Below are positions 4,598-11,241 of a stretch of DNA of 12,932 nucleotides, one piece after another. A program made the translations under genes and the position numbers. Below the pieces are notes generated by a model. The model saw only the letters and a program-made list of their open reading frames with translations. It did not search any database and had not been told where the DNA came from. Source of the stretch: Candidatus Woesearchaeota archaeon (GTDB lineage: Archaea; Nanobdellota; Nanobdellia; Woesearchaeales; UBA10200); assembly GCA_016180275.1 (NCBI GenBank), contig JACPBN010000092.1, forward strand, positions 1 to 12,932. The letters are read 5' to 3'. Each line of letters opens with the position of its first letter. Position 1 is the stretch's first letter.

Positions 4598-5641
4598 ATC
4601 ACACTAATCATAGATAAAAAGACAGTATCAATAGTTTTAATTCTCCTGATTTTAGGTCTCTTTTCTTTTGTCCTGCTCAAATCACCTTCTGGCATAACCG
4701 GATATGCGGTGGTCTTTACTGCTACAAATTTTGTCCCTACGGCAGCAGTTGATTCTTCAGGAAATAACCAGATATACCCTAGCGGAGGCACTGTCGATGT
4801 TTCTGATAATACAGCAGTAACACTTACTTTCGGCGGAATTTCATATGTTGCAGTTACAGGATGGAGCGACACTGTTCTAAACACCACTGATCTGACTGTT
4901 GTTAATTTAACGTGTGAAGTGGATTCAGTAGCGAACAGAGGAGAAAATCTCACTTTTTATTATAACGTAAGCGGAACATGGGTTTATGCATGCGGAGGAG
5001 CTATTGCAGGCGCAGGCAATTACTCATGCGATTTATTTGCAAAAGGAGTGAATACTGCCGAGAAATTAAATAACATGGATGTAAAGTGCCAGGTTGAAGA
5101 CACTAATGGAGGCCAAGCCGCTTCTTTAACTCTTGATGCTATAAAACTTTTTGTAAATATGACTGTTCCTGCTGGAAATGTAACCGGCACAGGAACAACA
5201 TCATTCACCATAGTATCAAACATTATTTTAAACCTGAATGACAGCACAGTCAGTCTTGGTTCATTGACAATAAACCAAAATAGATCAAGTGAAGATGTAA
5301 ATGACTGGTTTAATATAATAAATGAAGGCACTATAGCTTTTAACTTATATGCTTATGGAGCAACAATTTTCAACAGTCCTTTTTTGACCTCAACAAATAA
5401 TGCAAATAGAATTCCAAATAATTACTACCTAATCCATGCGAACACTTCATTAAGCGGCACTGCTAACACAACGTATAGACCTGTGCCTGCGACTATTGCG
5501 AATAAAACTTTACTGGTGCAAAGTCTTAATTATGTAGATGGGCTTGACAGTGCAAAGATAGGCATTTTAGTTTTAGTTCCCTCAGATGAGCCTGCCGGCG
5601 CTAAAAGCGCTACAGTAACTCTTTACGCAGAATCAGGTTAA
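4598..5641 (+). CDS. Membrane-anchored beta-sandwich surface protein B, non-ATG start
   Basis: About 347 aa. The stretch before GTG 4709 clearly codes: KKTVSIVLILLILGLFSFV is a membrane helix followed by ITGYAVV, matching the layout of paralogue A. Yet from the TAG at 4583 to 4709 there is no ATG, GTG or TTG. ATC 4598 (nine bases after AGAGG) or CTG 4589 are the likely starts. After the anchor come about 150 residues of a first beta domain rich in Thr/Val with four cysteines (TCEV, YACGG, YSCDL, VKCQV) that could form two disulfides. A second domain homologous to protein A follows (SLGSLTINQN, FNIINEGTIAFNLYAYG, ANKTLLVQSLNY, ATVTLYAES). About a dozen N-glycosylation sequons follow the helix. 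Function unknown; probably a cell-surface structural or adhesion protein. Confidence 0.65.
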   Translation: MTLIIDKKTVSIVLILLILGLFSFVLLKSPSGITGYAVVFTATNFVPTAAVDSSGNNQIYPSGGTVDVSDNTAVTLTFGGISYVAVTGWSDTVLNTTDLTVVNLTCEVDSVANRGENLTFYYNVSGTWVYACGGAIAGAGNYSCDLFAKGVNTAEKLNNMDVKCQVEDTNGGQAASLTLDAIKLFVNMTVPAGNVTGTGTTSFTIVSNIILNLNDSTVSLGSLTINQNRSSEDVNDWFNIINEGTIAFNLYAYGATIFNSPFLTSTNNANRIPNNYYLIHANTSLSGTANTTYRPVPATIANKTLLVQSLNYVDGLDSAKIGILVLVPSDEPAGAKSATVTLYAESG

Positions 5642-5702
5642 AGTATAGATTAAGGCTAAAGTATACTCAAAGCAAATAATTATCAGACATTTGTTTGCTT
5701 TT
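5642..5702. repeat. Two nested inverted repeats after surface protein B
   Basis: AGTATA (5642-5647) and TATACT (5662-5667) form one symmetry; AAAGCAAA (5669-5676) and TTTGCTTT (5694-5701) form a second, ending in a short T run. The second could act as a terminator hairpin. Its AGCAAA half-site also recurs in the larger inverted repeat at 5710-5751. Confidence 0.4.
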
Positions 5703-5709
5703 CGTAATA

Positions 5710-5751
5710 AGCAAAGGCAAGTTATATATTCGAAAATTTGTTGCCTTTGCT
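5710..5751. promoter_or_regulatory. 11-bp inverted repeat flanking a TATA box
   Basis: AGCAAAGGCAA (5710-5720) and TTGCCTTTGCT (5741-5751) are perfect inverted arms. The 20-nt spacer holds GTTATATATT, the likely TATA box, with transcription start expected at about the right arm. A regulator bound to both arms would enclose the promoter of the gene at 5771. If transcribed from upstream it would fold as a stable hairpin. Confidence 0.5.
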
Positions 5752-5770
5752 ATATCTAAAGAACTGTAAA

Positions 5771-6952
5771 ATGGAAAATATATTTTATAAAAAAAGAGGC
5801 CATATTTTTATTGCCATATTCATATTTCTATTTATATTAAGCTCTAATGTTCTTGCATTAGGCATTTCCCCTGCCATTACAGAAGTCAGCTTTTCTCCCG
5901 GACTTTCAGAAAATGTGGAATTATCCATAGCTGGTGAAGCAAAACCATTTGATATTAATGTTATTTCCATAGGGGAATTGGCAGAGTTTGTGCATCTTAC
6001 TGCAACGCAGCTTACAGTTCCGCCGCAGGGCCTTGCAATTTCTTATAATTTTACTTTGCCAATGCAGCTCACGCCAGGCAGGCATAAAGCATCCATCGTA
6101 GTAGAACAAAAAACCCCTGTGCAAGAGAGCGGTGCAGGAAAACCTATGTTTGGAGCAACTCCTGCGGTTGGCCATGTTCTTGCAGTAGATGTTCCTTACG
6201 AAGCAAAATATGCCATGATTACAGTAGAAGCTACAAATGCTAATATCGGAGAAATAGTCAATTTAAAAGTCATCATCAATAATCTGGGCAATGAAGACAT
6301 CAGCCTTGCAAAAAGTGTAATTGGCATATTTGACAATGAGAACAAAAAAATAATATCAATTGAAACAGATTCCAAAGGTGTGCCTAAAGGCGAGAAAGCA
6401 GAATTGTACGCGTACTGGACACCCAAAAATATAAGCCCGGGAGTTTATACTGCAAAGGCAGGAGTTGACTATGATGGAAAATCTACAGAGGCAGAAAGCA
6501 CTTTTAGGATCGGAGATTTGAGCATAAGCATAATCGACCTGTCGCCTAAAGAATTTGAGATAGACTCCATAACTAAAGTAAAAATAGATATAGAAAGTTT
6601 TTGGAGCAGCAAAATCCCATCAGCGTATGCTATTGTAACCATCTCAAAAGACAGCAAAGATTACTTTACAACAAAAACGCCTTCTGTAGATTTGGGACCT
6701 TTGGTAAAGACACAGCTGGAGGCTTATCTAGACACGCACGGCCTTACAGAAGGAGAATATGATGCAAATATAAAATTGAGATATAGTGATAAGCAAACAG
6801 ACAAAAAAGTAAAAATTAGAGTTACCAAAATAAAGAAAATAGAGGGACCCGGAACATCTATTGTGACGATTGTTGTGGCCATAGCAGTGATTGTCTTGAT
6901 AATACTGGCGATTTATATTTTCATTAAGTATTACTTAAAGAGAGAAAAATAG
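5771..6952 (+). CDS. Secreted multi-domain beta-sandwich protein with C-terminal membrane anchor
   Basis: A 393-aa protein. Residues 1-29 are a signal peptide: basic FYKKRGH, hydrophobic core, VLA before LGISPA. Domain 1 (about 30-150) has ISPAITEVSFSPGLSENVELSI and LPMQLTPGRHKASIVVEQ, the pattern of DUF916/NEW3-like Ig domains seen in surface-anchoring proteins. Domain 2 (about 165-265) reads GEIVNLKVIINNLGNEDI, a CARDB/APHP-like adhesion sandwich, and a third sandwich follows. The end is a 25-residue helix (IVTIVVAIAVIVLIILAIYIF) and a basic stop-transfer tail, so it is exported and held in the membrane. Start taken at ATG 5771; a TTG at 5738 lies inside the inverted repeat. The next gene follows after 17 nt. 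In Gram-positive WxL systems a DUF916 protein is encoded with its small beta-sandwich partners; the layout here is reminiscent, which is an analogy only. Confidence 0.72.
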   Translation: MENIFYKKRGHIFIAIFIFLFILSSNVLALGISPAITEVSFSPGLSENVELSIAGEAKPFDINVISIGELAEFVHLTATQLTVPPQGLAISYNFTLPMQLTPGRHKASIVVEQKTPVQESGAGKPMFGATPAVGHVLAVDVPYEAKYAMITVEATNANIGEIVNLKVIINNLGNEDISLAKSVIGIFDNENKKIISIETDSKGVPKGEKAELYAYWTPKNISPGVYTAKAGVDYDGKSTEAESTFRIGDLSISIIDLSPKEFEIDSITKVKIDIESFWSSKIPSAYAIVTISKDSKDYFTTKTPSVDLGPLVKTQLEAYLDTHGLTEGEYDANIKLRYSDKQTDKKVKIRVTKIKKIEGPGTSIVTIVVAIAVIVLIILAIYIFIKYYLKREK

Positions 6953-6969
6953 GGTTCTAGTAAAAACGA

Positions 6970-7434
6970 ATGAAAATTTTAAATAAAAAAAAACGAAAAC
7001 AACAGGAAGAAAAAATAAGCAGACCATTCTCCGCATTTATTGTTTTTGTTTTGATTATTTTAACAGCATTATTTATTGCCTATTTTTATTTGACAAATAT
7101 TTTTGAATATGAAAAAATTAAAATGGATGTCACTGTAGGGGATCATATCGGTTTAAATTTGAATAGCGATGCAGTTCATTTCGGCACTATTGATATTAAG
7201 AAAACAGGAGAAATAACACGGGAAGTCGTAATAACAAATAGCGTAAAAGTGCCGAAAAAAATTTATCTATTCAAGACAGGCAGTATTTCAAGATGGATTT
7301 CTCCCCCTAAAACTGCCTTTTTAATAAATCCTTGGCAAAACGAGACAATCGCAATAAAACTCAGTATTCCGGCTGCAGGTGTCAGCAAAGGTAACTATTC
7401 AGGAAATTTGATTATTATTTCTAAAAAAATCTAG
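6970..7434 (+). CDS. Single-span membrane protein with extracellular beta domain
   Basis: A 154-aa protein: very basic cytosolic start (LNKKKRKQQEEK), a hydrophobic helix at about 20-44 (FSAFIVFVLIILTALFIAYFYL), then a single beta-sandwich of about 100 residues. HFGTIDIKKTGEITREVVITN, WISPPKTAFLINPWQNETI and a final GNYSGNLIII give the alternating strand pattern of an Ig-like or NEW3-like domain, similar in kind to the domains of the preceding protein. It begins 17 nt after that gene's stop with no promoter between, so it belongs to the same transcript. It may dock on its neighbour. No named family recognised. Confidence 0.65.
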   Translation: MKILNKKKRKQQEEKISRPFSAFIVFVLIILTALFIAYFYLTNIFEYEKIKMDVTVGDHIGLNLNSDAVHFGTIDIKKTGEITREVVITNSVKVPKKIYLFKTGSISRWISPPKTAFLINPWQNETIAIKLSIPAAGVSKGNYSGNLIIISKKI

Positions 7435-7450
7435 AGCATAGTTTTACATA

Positions 7451-7467
7451 TTAATTATTTTTTATTT
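7451..7467 (+). terminator. T-rich terminator for the rightward surface transcript
   Basis: TTAATTATTTTTTATTT follows the stop at 7434 and overlaps the last codons of the convergent gene. It fits an archaeal U-tract terminator. Confidence 0.4.
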
Positions 7468-8612
7468 CCCGCGGATTTTTTCATTTTATTTTGTGTTTTA
7501 TTTTTTCCTTTGTGTGAAAGATATTTGACAGCATAGATAATAATTAAAACAAGAAGAGTAAGCGCTATTAAAAAGAGTCCTAAGGCGGTTTTATTTTGCA
7601 GCAGCTGTAATTTTTCCTCGAGTATGCCGGGTTTTTCCTCGATAATTTCTTTTTCTTTTTTGAGCCCTACAGCCACTGTCACGGATTCAAGAGATTCTAT
7701 TTTCTTCTTAACGATATAAAATACCTCTTTTTTCTGCCCAGCCGGCAGCTGGTTGATATTCCATTGCACAATTGGATCGGACTGAATAATTAGGGGCTGT
7801 TCTGAAAACGTTAACTCATCGGTACTCTGCGCTACTGTCTTGGGAATAACCTCAATAATACTTATATCTTTCATTTCTTCGGAGCCCACTATTGAAATAA
7901 CAGCCTTTGCCAATGAAATGGCTTTTCCTGTTTCAATATTTTTAACTTCATATACTTTCAATGATTTTTCTACCATTGGCTTGACAACATCTGGATGAGA
8001 AAATTTTTCAACTATTGGCTTAATTTTTTCAATAACTTCTGGTTTAATATCTGCCTTGGCTGGCTCGGTAATTAGTTCAATAATCTTTTCAGGAGATTCT
8101 GGCATTACTTTCTGGGTAATCTCATTTACAGGTATTTCAGTGATTTGCACTTTATTTGTATCAACATCTGCAGGAGTAATGCCGATGTCCTTTAAATCTA
8201 TTTTTTTCAAATCTTCTTTTGTGATTTCTTTCGGAATGGAAATTAGTTCAGGCACGGACGCCGGTTTTATAGAAACAGGCTGCTCTGTTTGAGGTGGTTT
8301 AAATTCCGGTTTTGGCGGTTGTGGTTTAGGAGGTTCTGGCACTGGCTGCGGCAGTGGTGCTAACGGCTGTAATGGTTCAACTTGTAGCGGTTCAACTGGC
8401 GCAATATAATCTCCTCCAGATGGGAATGGCGGTGGTAGCGTTTCTTTTTGAACAACATTAAATGTAACTATACCGACATCTTTAACAAAAAAACCCGTCG
8501 GAAATGAACTGTAGAGATTTGTTAACAGCACTGCCAGCCAGATGAAAATCAAATACAGGAGAACATTGTTTTTTATTTTAGTGTGTGATGGTTTAAGATG
8601 TTTTTTTCTCAT
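7455..8612 (-). CDS. Proline-rich surface protein with a membrane helix at each end
   Basis: A 385-aa protein. A basic N-terminus leads to a hydrophobic helix at about 17-33, then FPTG (37-40) and GIVTFNVVQ (47-55), a short module echoed in the 74-aa peptide encoded at 3712. Residues about 59-115 are a proline-rich spacer (EPPKPQPPKPEFKPPQ). Next is a Lys/Glu/Ile-rich stretch with repeated PEVIEKIKPIVEK-type helices, and a beta domain ending in IIQSDPIVQWNINQLPAGQKK and FYIVKKKIESL, a pattern common in archaeal membrane-anchored Ig-like domains. A second helix (about 343-363) and a basic tail rich in Lys/Asn close the chain. The long spacer would hold the domain away from the membrane or cross an envelope layer. 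The gene converges on the preceding block but is related to it by motif and probable location. Specific function unknown. Confidence 0.68.
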   Translation of the reverse strand: MRKKHLKPSHTKIKNNVLLYLIFIWLAVLLTNLYSSFPTGFFVKDVGIVTFNVVQKETLPPPFPSGGDYIAPVEPLQVEPLQPLAPLPQPVPEPPKPQPPKPEFKPPQTEQPVSIKPASVPELISIPKEITKEDLKKIDLKDIGITPADVDTNKVQITEIPVNEITQKVMPESPEKIIELITEPAKADIKPEVIEKIKPIVEKFSHPDVVKPMVEKSLKVYEVKNIETGKAISLAKAVISIVGSEEMKDISIIEVIPKTVAQSTDELTFSEQPLIIQSDPIVQWNINQLPAGQKKEVFYIVKKKIESLESVTVAVGLKKEKEIIEEKPGILEEKLQLLQNKTALGLFLIALTLLVLIIIYAVKYLSHKGKNKTQNKMKKSAGNKK

Positions 8613-8665
8613 TATTATAGGACTAAATCATTTTAAGGTTAATAAACATTTGTTTTTTTATTGAT

Positions 8666-8734
8666 TGATTTTTGTCAGCGGCTATGTTTGCTTTTTTATA
8701 GAACCACATCACTTCCCAACTGAGATAAAAATCA
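8666..8734. repeat. Interrupted inverted repeat upstream of larE
   Basis: TGATTTTT (8666-8673) plus TCAG (8675-8678) pair with CTGA (8720-8723) plus AAAAATCA (8727-8734), and an inner CTAT/ATAG pair lies at 8682-8701. It sits between divergent promoters, upstream of the predicted larE transcription start, so a DNA-level site is as likely as an RNA. Confidence 0.4.
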
Positions 8735-8762
8735 GCATGAAACAAAAAAATTGCGCGACACC

Positions 8763-8771
8763 TTTATATAT
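8763..8771 (+). promoter_or_regulatory. TATA box and leader of larE
   Basis: TTTATATAT predicts a start near 8794. The short leader then carries GGGTG (8794-8798) six bases before ATG 8805, a plausible ribosome-binding site. A second TATA-like run at 8782-8790 is too close to the ATG to serve it. Confidence 0.45.
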
Positions 8772-8804
8772 TCCTTACTTTTATTTATATAATGGGTGTT
8801 TTAG

Positions 8805-9632
8805 ATGGATATTAAATATGAAAATGTTGTTATTGATGAGAAAGCATCTGAAAAGTTAATTGAGCTAAAAAAAATCATTTTTAATTATAAATCTGTCATA
8901 GTAGCATTCTCTGGCGGCGTTGACAGCACTTTTCTGGCAAAAGTTTCTTATGATGTTCTGGGCAATAATGCAGTTGCTGTTACTGCAGATTCCCCCAGCT
9001 TAGCGCGTTCAGAGCTTGAAAACTGCAAGAGACTTGCTAAACAAATCGGCATAAAACACATCATTATCAGCACAGATGAGTTAAATGACGGGAATTATAA
9101 AAAAAATCCGACTAATCGCTGCTACTACTGCAAACGCGAGCTTTATTTAAAACTAATGGAACTTGCCAGACAAATGAACCTGACAAATATTCTCAATGGC
9201 TTAAATTACGATGACAGAAGTGATCATCGTCCTGGCAACCAGGCAGCAAATGAATTTAAAATTAAAAGTCCATTATTGGAAGTAAAATTAACTAAACAGG
9301 AAATTAGAGAATTATCCAAGGAATTTTTTTTGCCAACTTTTGACAAGCCTGCAATGCCTTGCTTAAGCTCAAGAATACAATACAACACTCTAATTACTTC
9401 TGAAAAATTGCAGCAAGTAGAGAAAGCAGAGGAATATCTGCGCAGTTTTAGCTTATATGATCTGCGCGTCCGCCATTTAGGCAATACTGCACGGATAGAG
9501 GCAGATATTAATTCGTTAAAAATAATTCAGAAGAATAAAGATAAAATCATTGAGAAAATAAAATCATTTGGCTTTGATAATGTTGAAATTAATGAATACA
9601 AGCGTGGCAATCTGCTGCAGATTGCAGTATAA
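8805..9632 (+). CDS. larE: Pyridinium-3,5-dicarboxylate mononucleotide sulfurtransferase LarE
   Basis: Converts both carboxylates of pyridinium-3,5-biscarboxylic acid mononucleotide to thiocarboxylates after ATP activation, the second step of nickel-pincer nucleotide synthesis. At 275 aa it is full length. The PP-loop SGGVDST is at 36-42, followed by AVTADSPS and a GNQAANEF-KIKSPLLEV core typical of LarE. PAMPCLSSR places a cysteine (Cys186) at the position of the sacrificial cysteine of the Lactobacillus enzyme. A second pair, Cys106 and Cys109 (RCYYCK), is also present. Three such cysteines are known to hold an Fe-S cluster used for catalytic sulfur transfer in some LarE proteins, so this enzyme may not destroy itself; that is inference. 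The gene starts the cluster with its own promoter; larB follows after 66 nt. Confidence 0.92.
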   Translation: MDIKYENVVIDEKASEKLIELKKIIFNYKSVIVAFSGGVDSTFLAKVSYDVLGNNAVAVTADSPSLARSELENCKRLAKQIGIKHIIISTDELNDGNYKKNPTNRCYYCKRELYLKLMELARQMNLTNILNGLNYDDRSDHRPGNQAANEFKIKSPLLEVKLTKQEIRELSKEFFLPTFDKPAMPCLSSRIQYNTLITSEKLQQVEKAEEYLRSFSLYDLRVRHLGNTARIEADINSLKIIQKNKDKIIEKIKSFGFDNVEINEYKRGNLLQIAV

Positions 9633-9698
9633 TAATAGATGTAATTAGTTTGAGGATGATAATAATCCTAATTTGTTGTTTGGGGTAAACATAATAAA

Positions 9699-10448
9699 AT
9701 GAATCTAAAAAATCTCTTACTTAATTTTAAGCGTGGAAAACTCTCTCTAAAAAATGCACTCTCTAATTTAAAGAATCTGCCATACGAAGACTTAGGTTAT
9801 GCAAAATTAGACCATCATCGTGCATTAAGACGGGGATTTCCAGAAGTGATTTTCTGCCAGGGAAAAACAGTTGAGCAAGTCAAGAACATAACTGCAAAAT
9901 TGTTTGAAAAAAACCAGTTAGTTTTAGCAACACGTGCAACACAAGAAATGTATTATGCGATAAAGGATGATGCAGAATCTGATTATAAAGATATTTATTA
10001 TAATAAAAACGCGCGCATAATTGTAGTTGGAAAATTAAAGAAAGTTAAATCAGGCAAATCTATATTAATGATGTGCGCAGGCACTGCAGATTTGCCAGTT
10101 GCAGAGGAAGCAGCCTTAACTGCAGAAGTTCTTGGCAACAAAGTTGAGCGTTTGTATGATGTTGGTATTGCAGGAATTCACCGTCTTTTGTCCAATAAAA
10201 ACAAAATTGAAAATGCAAACGTAATCATAGTTGTTGCCGGTATGGAAGGCGCTTTAGCCAGTGTAGTTTCAGGATTAGCATCTAAACCAATAATAGCAGT
10301 TCCAACAAGTATTGGCTATGGCTCAAGCTTTAAGGGGATTGCACCATTATTGACGATGCTAAACAGCTGCTCTCCAGGTGTTTTGGTTGTGAATATTGAC
10401 AATGGGTTTGGCGCTGGGTATGCAGCTAGCATGATAAATAAAATGTAA
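9699..10448 (+). CDS. larB: Pyridinium-3,5-biscarboxylic acid mononucleotide synthase LarB
   Basis: Carboxylates C5 of the pyridinium ring of nicotinic acid adenine dinucleotide and releases AMP, the first committed step of nickel-pincer nucleotide synthesis. The 249-aa length is normal. The N-terminal half has the family-specific ALRRGFPEVIFCQGKTVEQV segment; the C-terminal half is the PurE-like domain, with CAGTADLPVAEEAALTAE, YDVGIAGIHRLL, VVAGMEGALASVVSGL and the final PTSIGYG...LNSCSPGVLVVNIDNGFGAGYAA. All are well preserved, so it should be active. No clear ribosome-binding site precedes the ATG; GGGGT lies 12-16 nt upstream. It is probably transcribed with larE. larC is separated from it by a toxin-antitoxin pair. 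Confidence 0.93.
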   Translation: MNLKNLLLNFKRGKLSLKNALSNLKNLPYEDLGYAKLDHHRALRRGFPEVIFCQGKTVEQVKNITAKLFEKNQLVLATRATQEMYYAIKDDAESDYKDIYYNKNARIIVVGKLKKVKSGKSILMMCAGTADLPVAEEAALTAEVLGNKVERLYDVGIAGIHRLLSNKNKIENANVIIVVAGMEGALASVVSGLASKPIIAVPTSIGYGSSFKGIAPLLTMLNSCSPGVLVVNIDNGFGAGYAASMINKM

Positions 10449-10555
10449 TATAAACATATAATATTCTATAAGAATTGCGTTATTAGTAAAAAAAGTTTAT
10501 TTAAATTTATTCATTTTGGCTGAATTCGAACATTGATGCAATATCTAGGCGCAAG

Positions 10556-10564
10556 TTTTAAATA
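10556..10564 (+). promoter_or_regulatory. TATA box of the mntA-hepT pair
   Basis: TTTTAAATA ends 26 nt before ATG 10590, giving a leaderless transcript and showing that the pair has its own promoter inside the lar cluster. Confidence 0.5.
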
Positions 10565-10589
10565 GAAATATGACAACTTAATCACAACA

Positions 10590-10883
10590 ATGAAAAAAAC
10601 AGCTGTTATACAAAGTTTAAAAAAGAAAATTATTCCTGTCTTAAAGAAGAATGAAGTAGCTAGAGCAGGGATATTTGGCAGTTATGCTAGAGGAGATTAT
10701 ACCAAGAGAAGTGATATAGATATCTTAATACAATTTAAGAAAAGAAAAAGCTTATTTGATCTGGCACATCTTGAGCTTGAGCTTGAGGAAAAATTAAATA
10801 AAAAAGTTGAAGTAATTACTTATAAATCCATTTGCCCCCTTGTTAAAGATAGAATCTTAAATGAAGAGGTAAAACTGTTATGA
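10590..10883 (+). CDS. mntA: MntA-type nucleotidyltransferase antitoxin
   Basis: A minimal nucleotidyltransferase of 97 aa. In MntA/HepT systems this protein adds AMP groups to a tyrosine of the HEPN toxin and so neutralises it. The core motif GSYARG is at 30-35 with the metal-binding pair SDIDIL (Asp42 and Asp44). The usual third acidic residue falls in KKVEVITY, where Glu74 replaces the more common Asp. The change is conservative and may still bind metal, but it is worth noting. The stop overlaps the start of the next gene (ATGA), so the two are translationally coupled, as is usual for this pair. Placement between larB and larC suggests insertion as a mobile or addictive cassette. Confidence 0.88.
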   Translation: MKKTAVIQSLKKKIIPVLKKNEVARAGIFGSYARGDYTKRSDIDILIQFKKRKSLFDLAHLELELEEKLNKKVEVITYKSICPLVKDRILNEEVKLL

Positions 10884-11230
10884 ATAAAGATCCTGTTGTT
10901 TTTCTTAATCATATCCTTGAGAGTATAGTATTTATTGAAGAAGATACACAAAACCTCTCAAAACAAGACTTTCTTGCAAAGCGTAACGTACAAGATTCTG
11001 TTATTAGAAGAATTGAAGTTATTGGTGAAGCTGTTAAGAATCTTTCATCAGAGTTTAGAAAAAAATATCCTCTAGTGCAGTGGAATGATATAGCAAGAAC
11101 CAGAGATAAACTAATCCATGGCTACTTTGAAGTTGATTTGGATATAACCTGGGATGTAGTCAAAAAAAATCTAGTGCCTCTAAAAAAACAAATATCTGCT
11201 ATTCTAGAATCATTAAACCAAAATAAATAA
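10880..11230 (+). CDS. hepT: HepT-like HEPN toxin (DUF86 family)
   Basis: A 116-aa all-helical protein of the HEPN family, predicted ribonuclease of a type VII-like toxin-antitoxin system. The active-site R-x4-H motif is RDKLIH (Arg75, His80) and is followed by GY. Tyr82 corresponds to the tyrosine modified by MntA in characterised pairs (R-x4-H-x-Y). The upstream RRIEVIGEAVKNLS helix is also typical of DUF86. All catalytic and regulatory residues are therefore present and the toxin should be functional. It overlaps mntA by four bases and ends 11 nt before larC, so larC may be read from the toxin-antitoxin promoter. Confidence 0.88.
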   Translation: MNKDPVVFLNHILESIVFIEEDTQNLSKQDFLAKRNVQDSVIRRIEVIGEAVKNLSSEFRKKYPLVQWNDIARTRDKLIHGYFEVDLDITWDVVKKNLVPLKKQISAILESLNQNK

Positions 11231-11241
11231 TTATAATTACC

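Noticed and set aside
4709..4711. GTG as the start of surface protein B
   Set aside because: It would discard an upstream membrane helix and ITG motif that match the paralogue.
4558..4953. 131-codon minus-strand frame
   Set aside because: Antisense shadow of surface protein B, with no promoter or recognisable domain.
10521..10550. ATTCGAAC as a tRNA T-loop
   Set aside because: No acceptor, D or anticodon stems surround it; no tRNA gene is visible in the window.
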